A stretch of 64,000 nt of DNA. Origin: Acaryochloris sp. CCMEE 5410 (GTDB lineage: Bacteria; Cyanobacteriota; Cyanobacteriia; Thermosynechococcales; Thermosynechococcaceae). The notes below the pieces were generated by a model. That model ran no database searches and was not told the DNA's origin. It worked only from the letters and a program-made list of their open reading frames with translations. The DNA is taken from NCBI RefSeq assembly GCF_000238775.2, contig NZ_AFEJ02000003.1, positions 1 to 64,000 of the forward strand, written 5' to 3'. Below are positions 26,888-36,684 of the stretch, in pieces (position 1 is the stretch's first letter; each line of letters starts with the position of its first letter). The position numbers were made by a program, and so were the translations under genes.

Positions 26888-27587
26888 AATTTTCTCCCTT
26901 TTGGCTTTTCTCGCCCACAGCTATATATGCAAAGCCCATCAATAGCTCAGTGAAGATAGACTTTGGCAGATATTGTTGGATCGGTTCCCAGGGGTGGCGA
27001 TCTGTCACCTTCAAATTTGCACCAAAGGGTCGAAGAAAGGGGTAAGACAACAATGGAGCCGACAATGACAACCAATTTTTTGGCTTTTTGAAATCTAAAA
27101 TGCACCACCTTTTTCCGGGAGAGAGTGCTTGACAACCATTTTGAATCACATGATCAAATTCAGGAACGAGGGTGATTGCCCATGTCGAGAGAATCCCATC
27201 AACTCCTTTAGGGAATGAATACTCTGCTGCATTAGCTTGAACAAGCTCTACATTGTTCCAGTGATTTTCTTCTACTCGTTGGTGAGCTTGGGCCAGCATT
27301 TCGGCTGTTAGATCAACACCAATAATTTTGCCTTCAGAGCCAATCGCTTTTTCCAACAGAGGGAAGTTTAGACCTGTGCCACAGCATAGATCGATCACAG
27401 TATCACCAGGTTGAAGCTGCATGGACGAGATCGCTTGCTTTCGATAGTTAAAGTAGCCGAAGGGGCTTAAAATCAGGCCCAGAAGTCTTTCCCCAAGAAA
27501 GTCATAACTTTTAGCTAATCTTTGATAGGTCTTGGCAATATTGTCCTGCTCTGATATTTTCTGTTGATGGTGTGGGGAATAAGTCAT
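26880..27587 (-). CDS. Class I SAM-dependent methyltransferase
   Basis: 235 residues with the Rossmann SAM motif VIDLCCGTGLNFPLLEKA, motif post-I IIGVDLTAEMLAQA and ILSTWAITLVPEFD. The layout resembles UbiE/Coq5 or phospholipid N-methyltransferases; a basic C-terminal segment may touch the membrane. It sits between FAD oxidoreductases and the YHS-phosphorylase on the same strand. The substrate is unknown; a lipid or quinone is plausible. Confidence 0.8.
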   Translation of the reverse strand: MTYSPHHQQKISEQDNIAKTYQRLAKSYDFLGERLLGLILSPFGYFNYRKQAISSMQLQPGDTVIDLCCGTGLNFPLLEKAIGSEGKIIGVDLTAEMLAQAHQRVEENHWNNVELVQANAAEYSFPKGVDGILSTWAITLVPEFDHVIQNGCQALSPGKRWCILDFKKPKNWLSLSAPLLSYPFLRPFGANLKVTDRHPWEPIQQYLPKSIFTELLMGFAYIAVGEKSQKGENYE

Positions 27588-27670
27588 TTATATTTCCTCT
27601 ATAGTGACTCTAAATTCTTAATAATTTAGAGTATTCATAAATCATGAAAAGCTCATCACTGTAGCGAAGA

Positions 27671-28906
27671 TTATCCAATCATATCGGCAACTTTCATTGC
27701 AGAAGTTATGGCACCTTCATGTAAACCATCCCCAAGATAAGCTCCTACATAGTAGGTACTATTTTCCCCATTAGTGGCAGCGATTTCATCTCGATATCGG
27801 AATGACTCTGTTGTATACAATGGGGTGTGATGTTTCTGGATATGAACAATCTTATCTTTGGCAATAATTTCTTCTAACTGAAATGATAAGAAATAATGCT
27901 CTGCTGATGCAGGGAGACCACAAAGTTGATTCAGGCAGCCGTTATATCCCCATCGGGTATCTGTCTGAAAGAAATCAAATTCTGAAGGTTGACGGATGCC
28001 GTACTTGTCATACATTGAAGTATCTGTATGAACTGTAGTGGTTACAAAATTGGCTTGCCAAGCTGAAAATCGTCTAAGCTCAGCATCAGTTGGATCTGAG
28101 AGCAGCGACATTACTTGGTCAGGTGGTGTGGCAAATACAACTTTATCAAATTCCTGAATTTCACCCTGGGATTGCTCAATACTGATAATATCTGGATTTC
28201 TGGAAATATTAGCAATTTGAACATCGAGCAAAACCTCGCCTTTAAACCGTTTTAGAATCTTTTCAATGTAGGTATATACGCCTCCTTCAACCCTCAGCCA
28301 GTTGACTGCGAGGTAATCGCGTAACATAGGAATTGCTAATTCTGCAGGGAAGTCATTGATGAGTTTAAAGGGAATCGAGTAGCTATACATCGTCAACAAC
28401 TTGAGCCAGAGGTTGCTGGTACTATCGTCTTTCAGGTAGCGAGATAGTGACTGATCGTAGAAATCATCCATGTCAGTAAATCGAGTTTTCAACCATAATC
28501 CAGCTGAACGAACATGGAGACTATTAAATCGAAGATATTCAATTAGACGTTGGATGCCTTTGAAGTTTTTCTCAATCGCAACATCTGACAAAAAGTTACT
28601 GCTATCTTTGAGAAACAACTCTGAACCAACATTTACAGGTACCAATTCCACTTCTAGTTCTTGCATGAGAGCGACGAAGTTATGAAATGCGTCGGGAAAT
28701 TCGAGAGGTCCACTTTCCAAAATTTCATTGCACAAAATTTCATTGCACTCAAATTGGCTGGGTTTCACGTTTTTGTTTAGAGTCCGAATATGTCCCCCTA
28801 GTATGGGCTGCCGCTCAAATACGGTAATGTGATGATCTAGTTTATCGAGTAGATAAGCTGTGGCCATTCCAGCAGCGCCGCCGCCAATAACTGCAATTCT
28901 CATCAC
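27671..28906 (-). CDS. FAD-dependent oxidoreductase (amine-oxidase superfamily)
   Basis: 411 residues with an N-terminal dinucleotide motif (IAVIGGGAAGMATAYLLDKL) and GGH after FERQPIL. The C-terminal FAD motif includes NSTYYVGAYLGDGLHEGAIT. Similar proteins occur beside cyclopropane-synthase or lipid-modifying genes. The gene lies 44 bases from the CrtI-like gene upstream and 83 bases before the methyltransferase, so all four probably form one leftward operon. Substrate unknown. Confidence 0.8.
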   Translation of the reverse strand: MMRIAVIGGGAAGMATAYLLDKLDHHITVFERQPILGGHIRTLNKNVKPSQFECNEILCNEILESGPLEFPDAFHNFVALMQELEVELVPVNVGSELFLKDSSNFLSDVAIEKNFKGIQRLIEYLRFNSLHVRSAGLWLKTRFTDMDDFYDQSLSRYLKDDSTSNLWLKLLTMYSYSIPFKLINDFPAELAIPMLRDYLAVNWLRVEGGVYTYIEKILKRFKGEVLLDVQIANISRNPDIISIEQSQGEIQEFDKVVFATPPDQVMSLLSDPTDAELRRFSAWQANFVTTTVHTDTSMYDKYGIRQPSEFDFFQTDTRWGYNGCLNQLCGLPASAEHYFLSFQLEEIIAKDKIVHIQKHHTPLYTTESFRYRDEIAATNGENSTYYVGAYLGDGLHEGAITSAMKVADMIG

Positions 28907-28950
28907 GAACTCCTAAATTAACTGATTGAGCGGATATTACTAAAGCGTCT

Positions 28951-30489
28951 TTAACCGTTGCCGAGAAACACGTCACCAGATAAGCGCTGATACAGTAATG
29001 CTCCCGTCCAAAAGGTAGGAGCAAAACCTGGATATCCAGACGAGGCATTGCAGAAGTAAAAGTGATTCAGGGACGTTTTATGGTTCAGCCGCCCCAGCCC
29101 CATATTTTGTGGTGTCAAGCTTGAGCCATAGGAATTACCTGCAGGACTCCAACAAAAGCGTTCATTGGTTGTAGGACTGCCTGTGATGTGAAAAACCATA
29201 TGCTTCCTAAAATTTGGGACATAGTGTTCTTCCACAACATTCAGGATGGAATCAAAAATTTCTTGCTTTTTGCGGTTGTAGGCTTTGTGATCGTTTTCTC
29301 GTAATTGCTTGAAGTAGTTGTAATTAGCAACGGTGAGAAATTCAACAATCTGGCAGTCCTCTGGGCAATCATGATTCTCTTCTGTTAACAAAGTGGGTGT
29401 GGTAATAGCGAAGCTGGGATTGGAATAGTCGCTATACTCATACATTTGAGCAAAGGCTTCATTGAGATCTACATGCCCCGTATGAGAGAAATTCCATTTT
29501 CCAAATCCGTAGTCTCTCAGGTCAAGATCTTTGATGACACAATATGCCATGTAATTCGATGCTGAATAGTCATACCTCAGCTTTCGGCGAATAGATGGGG
29601 CAAATTGTGATTCTCCAATCATCTTGGCGGCTTGTTGGGGATCAATATTACAAATCACATTATTGCCCGTGAATTCATGGGTTTGATGGGTAGTTAGATC
29701 CATTACCTCAACGCCAGTGACTGTTCGGTCTACGACCCTGAAATTTGTAACTTCATGATTGAGTAGTAACTGTCCTCCGTGTGATTCAAGTACTTTGACT
29801 AACGAAGTGATGACATACTCAAAATGCTGGGTTGGGTAAAATGCACCTGCTTGGTAACCTCTGAATAACGCAACCCAGGCGTAGAATGACAGTTGATTTG
29901 GAGGTAGCAAAAAATCTGGCCATTGCAGTGCTAATAGAGTTTGAGCAGCTTGAGGCAGCTTGAACCTATCAAATACATCCTGAAGTGTGCTGTTGAGGTA
30001 TTGGACGGCACAAGATACCTCTTCTATATGCTTTAACAGTTCAATTGGCTTAACAGGAGGCGCAAGTTTTTTTAAGCCTGCACCAGCTTTTTCAACTTCG
30101 TTGATGAATTGGCGAATACAATCACTATGGGCAGGAAACAACTTAGATAATCGCTGGATCAATTTGTCTGAGTCCGAGGGAATGTCCAATGCATATCCCG
30201 GCATTCGCATATGGTCAAAGCCATCTGGGTCATAACGCTCAAAGGTTACTTCCTGAGCCAACCCTAATTTTTTGAGTACTCGATTCACCGTTTGCCCTTC
30301 ACCACAGTCCCATACATAATGGAGTTGGGCATTAAATCTATATTTTTTAGCCATTGTAAATGTATGCCCAAAACCTCCTGGATGCTCATGGGCCTCTAAC
30401 ATTCGAACAGTTTTGCCACTTTTTGCTATTAGAGAACCAAAAACCAATGCTGACAAGCCACTGCCTACGATTAGGTAATCTGTTTGCAT
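28951..30489 (-). CDS. CrtI/retinol-saturase-like FAD oxidoreductase
   Basis: 512 residues. The N-terminus is YLIVGSGLSALVFGSLIAKS (FAD/NAD-binding), with GGFGHTF and LHYVWDCGEG. The C-terminal region is FCNASSGYPGFAPTFWTGAL. The fold belongs to the phytoene-desaturase-like group that includes CrtISO, CrtO and retinol saturases. It probably oxidises, saturates or isomerises a lipid or carotenoid. It is the first gene of the leftward operon; a long AT-rich upstream region precedes it. Confidence 0.8.
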   Translation of the reverse strand: MQTDYLIVGSGLSALVFGSLIAKSGKTVRMLEAHEHPGGFGHTFTMAKKYRFNAQLHYVWDCGEGQTVNRVLKKLGLAQEVTFERYDPDGFDHMRMPGYALDIPSDSDKLIQRLSKLFPAHSDCIRQFINEVEKAGAGLKKLAPPVKPIELLKHIEEVSCAVQYLNSTLQDVFDRFKLPQAAQTLLALQWPDFLLPPNQLSFYAWVALFRGYQAGAFYPTQHFEYVITSLVKVLESHGGQLLLNHEVTNFRVVDRTVTGVEVMDLTTHQTHEFTGNNVICNIDPQQAAKMIGESQFAPSIRRKLRYDYSASNYMAYCVIKDLDLRDYGFGKWNFSHTGHVDLNEAFAQMYEYSDYSNPSFAITTPTLLTEENHDCPEDCQIVEFLTVANYNYFKQLRENDHKAYNRKKQEIFDSILNVVEEHYVPNFRKHMVFHITGSPTTNERFCWSPAGNSYGSSLTPQNMGLGRLNHKTSLNHFYFCNASSGYPGFAPTFWTGALLYQRLSGDVFLGNG

Positions 30490-31310
30490 GCTTGTGGATC
30501 CTTACTTGATAGTGAGTAGTAGTGATAGTAGAAGGGAAACCATAACTATTATTGGAATGATGAACTATAACCGTTTCTATAGGTTCTAAATTGCAATATT
30601 GAGCCAATTCTTTAAGACTTTTAATTACTTAGAAATCTTAAAGAATATTCCCAATCTTTTTTCAGGGTAAATGTTAATTTTGACTAACCTCCAAGAAATC
30701 TATTTATTGCGATTACTTTGAATAGTATGTGTTGAAGATGTAATTCAGTAATTATCTTAATTACCCCTATACTACACAAACTAAAAGAACAAAATTTATT
30801 TAAAAAATTGTATATTTAGCAGATAAAGTAAGCTTAATGAGATAACGAAAATTGCCGCAAGAAAATGGTGATTATTAGAATAATGAAAAGTGTTCGCTAA
30901 ATATCATGGGGCTTTACTATGCATGCTAATTCTGCTCTCCATAGCTTTTGTATAAGTGCTGGTATTGTATATTTCTATCTATGTAGATATTGCATAACTA
31001 AAATCAGTAGTAATCGATTGTGATTGAGAGTGTTAGAAAACCATAAATTATACCCTTTAAGTACGATTTTTAATCATCAAATTAACTTCATATTTTTATC
31101 TAAATTGCGAATCTAACTCAACTGTAAATCAAAAAACCTTTTGAGTAAATGATTAAAATCTCAATCTAAAAAAACAGGTATTTATTTTTATTTAAGGTTT
31201 TTTAGATATATCATAGAGGTCAAAATTTCTAGGTCAGAAGCTTACAAAACTCGTTTTTTTTAGCTTACTTTTATAAAATTTTCTCAGGGTTGCAACAAAC
31301 AGTTTGAGTA
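30490..31310. other. AT-rich intergenic region
   Basis: About 820 bases with no coding potential between divergent operons. It must hold the promoter of the minus-strand oxidoreductase operon. Apart from poly-A/T tracts nothing distinct was seen. Confidence 0.4.
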
Positions 31311-31460
31311 GGCGTTGTTGCATAAATAAAGCTAGTCACAGTATTGGTTTCAGAGCTTAGAGCTGGGGAAAATCTTCGATTTTTATTCATTTTGGACAAT
31401 CTGGATCGCTGAAACCTTCTCACAGCAAGGATCGATTCATGCAACAAAGCCGTTTGAGTA
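31302..31460. repeat. 141-bp IS5/IS903-type MITE with 9-bp target duplication
   Basis: The element 31311-31451 has termini GGCGTTGTTGCATAAAT and (inverted) GGCTTTGTTGCATGAAT. GTTTGAGTA flanks it exactly on both sides (31302-31310 and 31452-31460). The GGCTTTGTTG terminus and 9-bp duplication are those of the IS903 group of the IS5 family. There is no transposase inside. Confidence 0.8.
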
Positions 31461-31527
31461 AATTTTCTGAAGTATTCGGCATAATTTATAGACTTGAATC
31501 ATAAGCCTTAATTATTGCAATCCTTTA

Positions 31528-31666
31528 AGAGCTGATTTCTTAAGTCGCTGAAACCCTATAGAAACAGGGATCTAAGAAATCAGTTTGAGTCAGACTTGCA
31601 GCTCACCATAATCATTGCATCACAAAGAACGCAGGCGTTTTAAGATTTACTTTAGAAATCAGCTCT
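31528..31666. repeat. 139-bp MITE, copy 1
   Basis: Termini AGAGCTGATTTCTTAAGT and (inverted) AGAGCTGATTTCTAAAGT. The body is non-coding and includes TCGCTGAAACCCT. A second copy lies at 32097-32233, with similar termini and interior. Confidence 0.75.
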
Positions 31667-31780
31667 AAAAACATTTTTGATTTTCTCTATTTCTTGGTAT
31701 TCTTTGAGCTACATCTAGCACCTAAAATTTGCTGACCTAAGTATGGGCTGTTGCCATCGAAAAAGAAAATATAGTACCTA

Positions 31781-31857
31781 TATAATATCTTAAAAGATTT
31801 AGCCTTGATTACTCATACCATTTTTGAGGCGAATTGATACTTGGAAAGTATCAATAA
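31781..31857 (+). promoter_or_regulatory. Conserved 77-bp block, copy A
   Basis: TAATATC, 15 variable bases, TTGATTACTCATACCA, TTTTGAGG and the inverted repeat TTGATACTT/AAGTATCAA. It aligns without gaps to blocks at 42184 and 43582. About 410 bases upstream of the aldolase gene. The inverted repeat would suit a LysR-type site, but an RNA leader is also possible. Confidence 0.5.
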
Positions 31858-32096
31858 CTTATTTACCATGCTCACAATCTAAGTTGTATTGCTATCTGAC
31901 ATTGCTTTTACTTATAAAGTTTAAGATCAACGACATGGAGTGAATAATTAGAATCTCTAGTAATTAAAAGGCATTAATATCCTGTGAGGAAAGTTATGCA
32001 ACCTATTCTAGATAAAAAATATAGATTTTTTGTCTCTTTTGTTCCTAATCTATATAAGATATCTTGTAGCAAACTATATTAATAATCCTTAGCCTA

Positions 32097-32233
32097 AGAG
32101 CTGATTTATTAAGTCGCTGAAACCCTCTAGAAACAAGAATTTAAGAACTCACTTTAATCGGGCTTGCAACTGTCATAGTCATTACCACACAGGGGATGTA
32201 GGTATTTTAAGATTTACTTTAGAAATCAGCTCT
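32097..32233. repeat. 137-bp MITE, copy 2, just upstream of aldolase
   Basis: Same termini as copy 1 (AGAGCTGATTTATTAAGT; right end AGAAATCAGCTCT). It ends 30 bases before the aldolase start codon, so it lies in the promoter or 5' leader and probably affects expression. Confidence 0.75.
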
Positions 32234-32263
32234 AAGATTTTTATACGTAGTAGGAGACATGCA

Positions 32264-33304
32264 ATGACTGTCTATGCTCAAGAGCTAAAAGCCATAGCCC
32301 AATCCATGGTCACCCGAGGTAAAGGTCTGTTAGCAATTGATGAAAGTAATGGCACTTGTAATAATCGCTTTGAAAAACTGGGCATACCAACCACTGAGGA
32401 AAATCGCAGAGCCTATCGTGAGCTACTTCTGACCACTCCCAATCTTGCAAATTATATAAGTGGACTTATTCTCTTTGACGAGACGATTCGTCAAACGACT
32501 AAGGAGGGGAAGCCCTTTGCCCAAGTGATTGCTAATTTGGGTATGATCCCTGGCATAAAGGTTGATACAGGGGCAAAAGATTTGGCAGGCCATCAAGGCG
32601 AGAAGGTGACCGAAGGGTTAGATAATTTGCGAGATCGCATTGCTGAGTACTACAAGATGGGAGCCCGATTTGCTAAGTGGCGTGCTGTGATTACCATCGG
32701 GAATAAGATTCCAAGTGATGCTTGCATGTTAGCAAATGCTCATGCCCTAGCTCGGTATGCTGTTTTATGTCAGGAAGGTGGCCTAGTTCCAATCGTTGAG
32801 CCTGAGGTCCTTATTGATGGGGAACACACCCTAGAGCAGTCTTTTGAGGTTACTGATCAGACACTGCATTCAGTCTTTAATCAACTTCATACTCAAGGGA
32901 TTGAGTATGATCAAATGGTGCTCAAACCTAGCATGGTCATTGCAGGCCAAGAAAGTAGTCATCAGTCAAGTATTGATGCAGTTGCAGAGGCAACCGTTAA
33001 ATGTCTGTTAAAGAATGTGCCTGCAACCGTCACTGGCATAGCCTTCCTTTCAGGGGGTCAAAGCAATGAACAAGCTTCAGCTCATTTAAACCTTATGAAT
33101 GAACGGTTTTACGATCAATGCCCTTGGCCAATAACCTTCTCCTACGGACGTGCCATTCAGCAACCCGCTCTCGACTATTGGCAGGGGGATAGCAATCGAG
33201 TTGCCGAAGCTCAAAAACGGCTGCTTCACCGAGCAAAATGCAATAGCCTAGCTAGTTTAGGTAAATATAATCCAGATGTCGAACGAGAACTAGGTTACGG
33301 ATAA
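32264..33304 (+). CDS. Class I fructose-bisphosphate aldolase
   Basis: 346 residues of the animal/plant-type class I aldolase: KGLLAIDESNGTCNNRFEKL, LILFDETIRQ, FAKWRAVI, IVEPEVL, and MVLKPSMV with the Schiff-base lysine. It cleaves fructose-1,6-bisphosphate to triose phosphates without a metal. AGGAG precedes the ATG. It stands alone on the plus strand, convergent with a leftward glycolytic group, and a MITE sits immediately upstream. Confidence 0.92.
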   Translation: MTVYAQELKAIAQSMVTRGKGLLAIDESNGTCNNRFEKLGIPTTEENRRAYRELLLTTPNLANYISGLILFDETIRQTTKEGKPFAQVIANLGMIPGIKVDTGAKDLAGHQGEKVTEGLDNLRDRIAEYYKMGARFAKWRAVITIGNKIPSDACMLANAHALARYAVLCQEGGLVPIVEPEVLIDGEHTLEQSFEVTDQTLHSVFNQLHTQGIEYDQMVLKPSMVIAGQESSHQSSIDAVAEATVKCLLKNVPATVTGIAFLSGGQSNEQASAHLNLMNERFYDQCPWPITFSYGRAIQQPALDYWQGDSNRVAEAQKRLLHRAKCNSLASLGKYNPDVERELGYG

Positions 33305-33377
33305 GTTAAAAAAGTACGATGGGACTACCATGTTATCAACTGAAACCTACATTATGGATGAGAATCTTCATGGATAA

Positions 33378-34016
33378 TCATGTGCCTATTCGGTTACGAA
33401 GCTGGTATGGTAAATGATCTCGATCTCCTAAGCGCTTCAACATAGGACCATGGCGATCAAACTCTACCAAACTGACAGAGGCGACTAGCATCTCAATGCG
33501 ATCACGATAGCGACCCAGGTCAATCCCAAGAAGGCTACAGAGCATAATGCGAATCGTTGCTTTGTGGCCAACAACTAGCACATTGCCTGCAGGGAAAGTC
33601 TCTTCGATTTCTGCAATCACCAACGAAGCACGACTGGCAACTTGAACTGCTGTCTCTCCCCCTGTAAGCGGATTCCAGGCTGGTTCAGTGAGCCAGCGGA
33701 CGTAATCCTCAGCGTAGTTTGCCTGTACATAATCAGGAGATCGATCTTCCCATTCCCCATAGCTAATCTCTTTGAGACCGTCCCGAAGCTGCAGATCAAC
33801 CCCCGTAGCCTCACATAAAGGCATAGCTGTGGCGATGGTACGTTTCATGGGACTTGTATAAACAGCAGCCCATAAGATCCTTTGGTAAGTATTCCTGAAG
33901 GCTTGCGCCATTTGTAAACCCGAGGGGGTTAGTTCTGGGTCTAGTTCTCCACAATACCCTCCAGTCTGGCTGTGGGACGTTTCACCATGCCGTAGAAAAT
34001 AGAGGTTTAAACTCAT
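33378..34016 (-). CDS. Histidine phosphatase (phosphoglycerate-mutase-like)
   Basis: 212 residues. LYFLRHGETSHSQTGGYCGE holds the RHG catalytic histidine, GLKEISYGEWEDR the acid-base glutamate, and VLVVGHKATIRIML the second histidine. Members act as phosphoglycerate mutases or as sugar-phosphate phosphatases; the substrate cannot be decided. It starts 23 bases after the glycogen phosphorylase stop, same strand, so probably co-transcribed. Confidence 0.85.
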   Translation of the reverse strand: MSLNLYFLRHGETSHSQTGGYCGELDPELTPSGLQMAQAFRNTYQRILWAAVYTSPMKRTIATAMPLCEATGVDLQLRDGLKEISYGEWEDRSPDYVQANYAEDYVRWLTEPAWNPLTGGETAVQVASRASLVIAEIEETFPAGNVLVVGHKATIRIMLCSLLGIDLGRYRDRIEMLVASVSLVEFDRHGPMLKRLGDRDHLPYQLRNRIGT

Positions 34017-34039
34017 ATGTGGGTGTCAGTCAATATCAA

Positions 34040-36568
34040 TCAATTAAATAAGGCAGTATCGTCCTGAGTGTAGTAATTCATTTCAATTGGAATAGACGGA
34101 ACATGCCAGATATTTTCGGCGTACTCCCGAATGGAACGATCTGATGAGAAGTAGCCCACGCGAGCTGTATTCAGGATAGACATGCGAACCCAATGATCTG
34201 GGTCAAGATAGGCTTGACTTACCTGCTCTTGGCATTCGATGTAGGACTGATAATCGGCGCAAAGAAGATATGGGTCATGGCAGAGTAGCGCATCAACGAG
34301 CGGTCGAAATAAGTTGCGATCACCGTGAGAAAAAAAACCAGATTCAATCCGATGCATGGCCAGAAGAAGATCAGGATTGTGCTCACAATACTCACGGGGA
34401 GAATACCCTTGGGCTTCTATCTGAACTACTTCGTCAACTGCGAGTCCAAAGAGGAAGAAATTCTCTACCCCAACCGCCTCACGAATTTCGACGTTAGCAC
34501 CGCCAAGCGTTCCAATGGTGAGTGCTCCATTCAGAGACAACTTCATGTTGCCTGTCCCCGAGGCTTCCTTTCCGGCAGTGGATATCTGCTCAGATAGGTC
34601 AGCAGCGGGGTAGACAGGCTGGCTATTGGTGACATTAAAGTCTGGTAGAAATACCACCTTGATTCGATCTTGAATATCTGGATCATTGTTAACCACATCC
34701 CCCACAGATGTAATCAGTTTAATAATTAGCTTCGCCAAAAAATTGTCAGGTGCAGCCTTACCAGCAAAAATAAAAGTCCGCTCAGGAAGATCCAGATCTG
34801 AGTTCTGTTTGAGGCGGTTGTAGAGCGTGATGATGTGCAGGACATTAAGATGCTGACGATTGCACTCGCGGATGCGCTTCACCTGAATATCAAACATCGA
34901 GTCAGGGTTGACGGTGATTCCAGTTCGATCTAGGATTCGCTGGGCAAGGGCTTGCTTTTTCAGTCGTTTGACCTGCTGCCACGCAGCCCGAAAAGTTGGG
35001 TCCTCAGCCAGGGGTTCTAGCTGTTTCAAGTCCTGTAAATGAGTGATCCAGCGATCTCCAATTTTTTGGCTAATCAGATCAGTGAGCTGTGGGTTGCTCA
35101 AAGCCATCCAGCGTCGTGGTGTAACTCCGTTGGTTACGTGGGTGAGCTTCTCAGGCCAGAGTTCATGGAAGTCCTGCAGAACCGTTTGCTTGAGCAAGTT
35201 ACTTTGGAGTGCAGCCACACCGTTAACGGTATGGCTGCCGACACAGGCCAAGTGAGCCATACGTACGAACTTTTCACCGCTCTCATCAATGAGGGATAGC
35301 TGAGAAAGCTTTTTCCCATCATTGAAGTACTTTAACCGCAATACATCCAGAAATCGTTGATTGATTTCATAAATGATTTCCAGATGTCGGGGTAATAGAC
35401 TCTCGAAAAGGCTGAGAGACCATTTCTCTAATGCTTCAGGTAGAAGAGTATGGCTGGTATATGCGAAGGTTTTTTGGGTAATATCCCAAGCCTTGTTCCA
35501 GTCCAGATGATGCTCATCTACCAACAAGCGCATTAGTTCAGCAATTCCAATAGAAGGATGGGTGCCATTGAGTTGAACAGCAAATTTTTCAGAAAAGCAC
35601 TCCAAACGCTTCCCTGTTGCAAGGTGAATGCGTATCATATCTTGAAGCGCACATGACACAAAAAAGTACTGCTGCTCTAACCGCAATTGCTTACCCTGAA
35701 TTGGCTCGTCATCAGGATAGAGGACTTTTGTGAGGCTTTCAGACACTACCTTTTGGTTAACTGCATCGTAATAATTCCCAACATTAAACGCATCAAACTC
35801 AAAGGATTCAGGGGCTTCTGCCTTCCAAAGGCGCAGTGTGTTGGCTGTATTGACCCGATAGCCCAGAATAGGTGTGTCATAGGGAATACCCTTAACAACC
35901 TTATGTGGCACCCAGCGAATATGGTAGCGTTCCTCAGAATCTGTAAACGTATCTGTATGACCACCAAAACCAATTAATACCGATTCTTCTGGCCGGGATA
36001 TCTCCCATGGATTTCCAAATTTTAACCACTTATTAGTGATCTCCACCTGCCACCCATCACAAATTTCCTGCTCAAATATGCCGAAGTCGTAGCGGATGCC
36101 GTAACCTATAGCCGGGATCTCCTGCGTCGCTAGAGAGTCCATATAGCAAGCCACCAGTCGCCCAAGGCCCCCATTCCCCAATCCCGGTTCCTCTTCCTGC
36201 TCAAGGAGTACATCCAGATCAAGTCCCGATTCGGTCATGGCCTGTTTCACTTCGTCGTATATTCCCAGGTTAATCAAGTTATTTCCTAGATGAGGCCCCT
36301 CCAGAAATTCTGCAGAAAGGTAGGCCACCACCTTCACCTGGGGTTGCATACAGGTTTCTGCTGTGGCCAGCCAACGCTGCAACAGGCGATCTCGAACAGT
36401 GTAGGCCAACGCCATATAGTAGTCATTCTGACTTGCAGTAGCGGGGATCTTACCCTGAACATAGAACAAATTGTCCGCGAATGCTCGCTTGATCGTCTCC
36501 ACACTCCGCCCAGTCCGGTTATCCTCAAACTGTACCGCCTGAGTTGCTGATAAATCTGTGACTGTCAT
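34040..36568 (-). CDS. glgP: Glycogen/starch phosphorylase
   Basis: About 842 residues from ATG 36568, chosen because GGAGG stands 8 bases upstream; a longer frame to 36718 has no homology. It is a full-length GT35 phosphorylase: EEEPGLGNGGLGRLVACYMD, HLACVGSHTVNGVAALQSNL, THVTNGVTPRRWMALSNP, and EASGTGNMKLSLNGALTIGT with the PLP lysine. It releases glucose-1-phosphate from glycogen. It follows phosphoketolase at 117 bases on the same strand. It differs from the short YHS-fused enzyme at 25022, so two phosphorylases serve this island. Confidence 0.93.
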   Translation of the reverse strand: MTVTDLSATQAVQFEDNRTGRSVETIKRAFADNLFYVQGKIPATASQNDYYMALAYTVRDRLLQRWLATAETCMQPQVKVVAYLSAEFLEGPHLGNNLINLGIYDEVKQAMTESGLDLDVLLEQEEEPGLGNGGLGRLVACYMDSLATQEIPAIGYGIRYDFGIFEQEICDGWQVEITNKWLKFGNPWEISRPEESVLIGFGGHTDTFTDSEERYHIRWVPHKVVKGIPYDTPILGYRVNTANTLRLWKAEAPESFEFDAFNVGNYYDAVNQKVVSESLTKVLYPDDEPIQGKQLRLEQQYFFVSCALQDMIRIHLATGKRLECFSEKFAVQLNGTHPSIGIAELMRLLVDEHHLDWNKAWDITQKTFAYTSHTLLPEALEKWSLSLFESLLPRHLEIIYEINQRFLDVLRLKYFNDGKKLSQLSLIDESGEKFVRMAHLACVGSHTVNGVAALQSNLLKQTVLQDFHELWPEKLTHVTNGVTPRRWMALSNPQLTDLISQKIGDRWITHLQDLKQLEPLAEDPTFRAAWQQVKRLKKQALAQRILDRTGITVNPDSMFDIQVKRIRECNRQHLNVLHIITLYNRLKQNSDLDLPERTFIFAGKAAPDNFLAKLIIKLITSVGDVVNNDPDIQDRIKVVFLPDFNVTNSQPVYPAADLSEQISTAGKEASGTGNMKLSLNGALTIGTLGGANVEIREAVGVENFFLFGLAVDEVVQIEAQGYSPREYCEHNPDLLLAMHRIESGFFSHGDRNLFRPLVDALLCHDPYLLCADYQSYIECQEQVSQAYLDPDHWVRMSILNTARVGYFSSDRSIREYAENIWHVPSIPIEMNYYTQDDTALFN

Positions 36569-36684
36569 AGGAAGTCCTCCATATCTTTTAGGCTGGCTCA
36601 CACTGTTCTCAAGTCTTAATGTTCCTATGTCTCTCAGTAATAAAAGGCTCCTGTAAAGGCACATGGTTAAGCACTCTTCAGGGT

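Noticed and set aside
34270-34597. Plus-strand open frames opposite glgP
   Set aside because: Shadow frames of a highly conserved coding sequence on the other strand.
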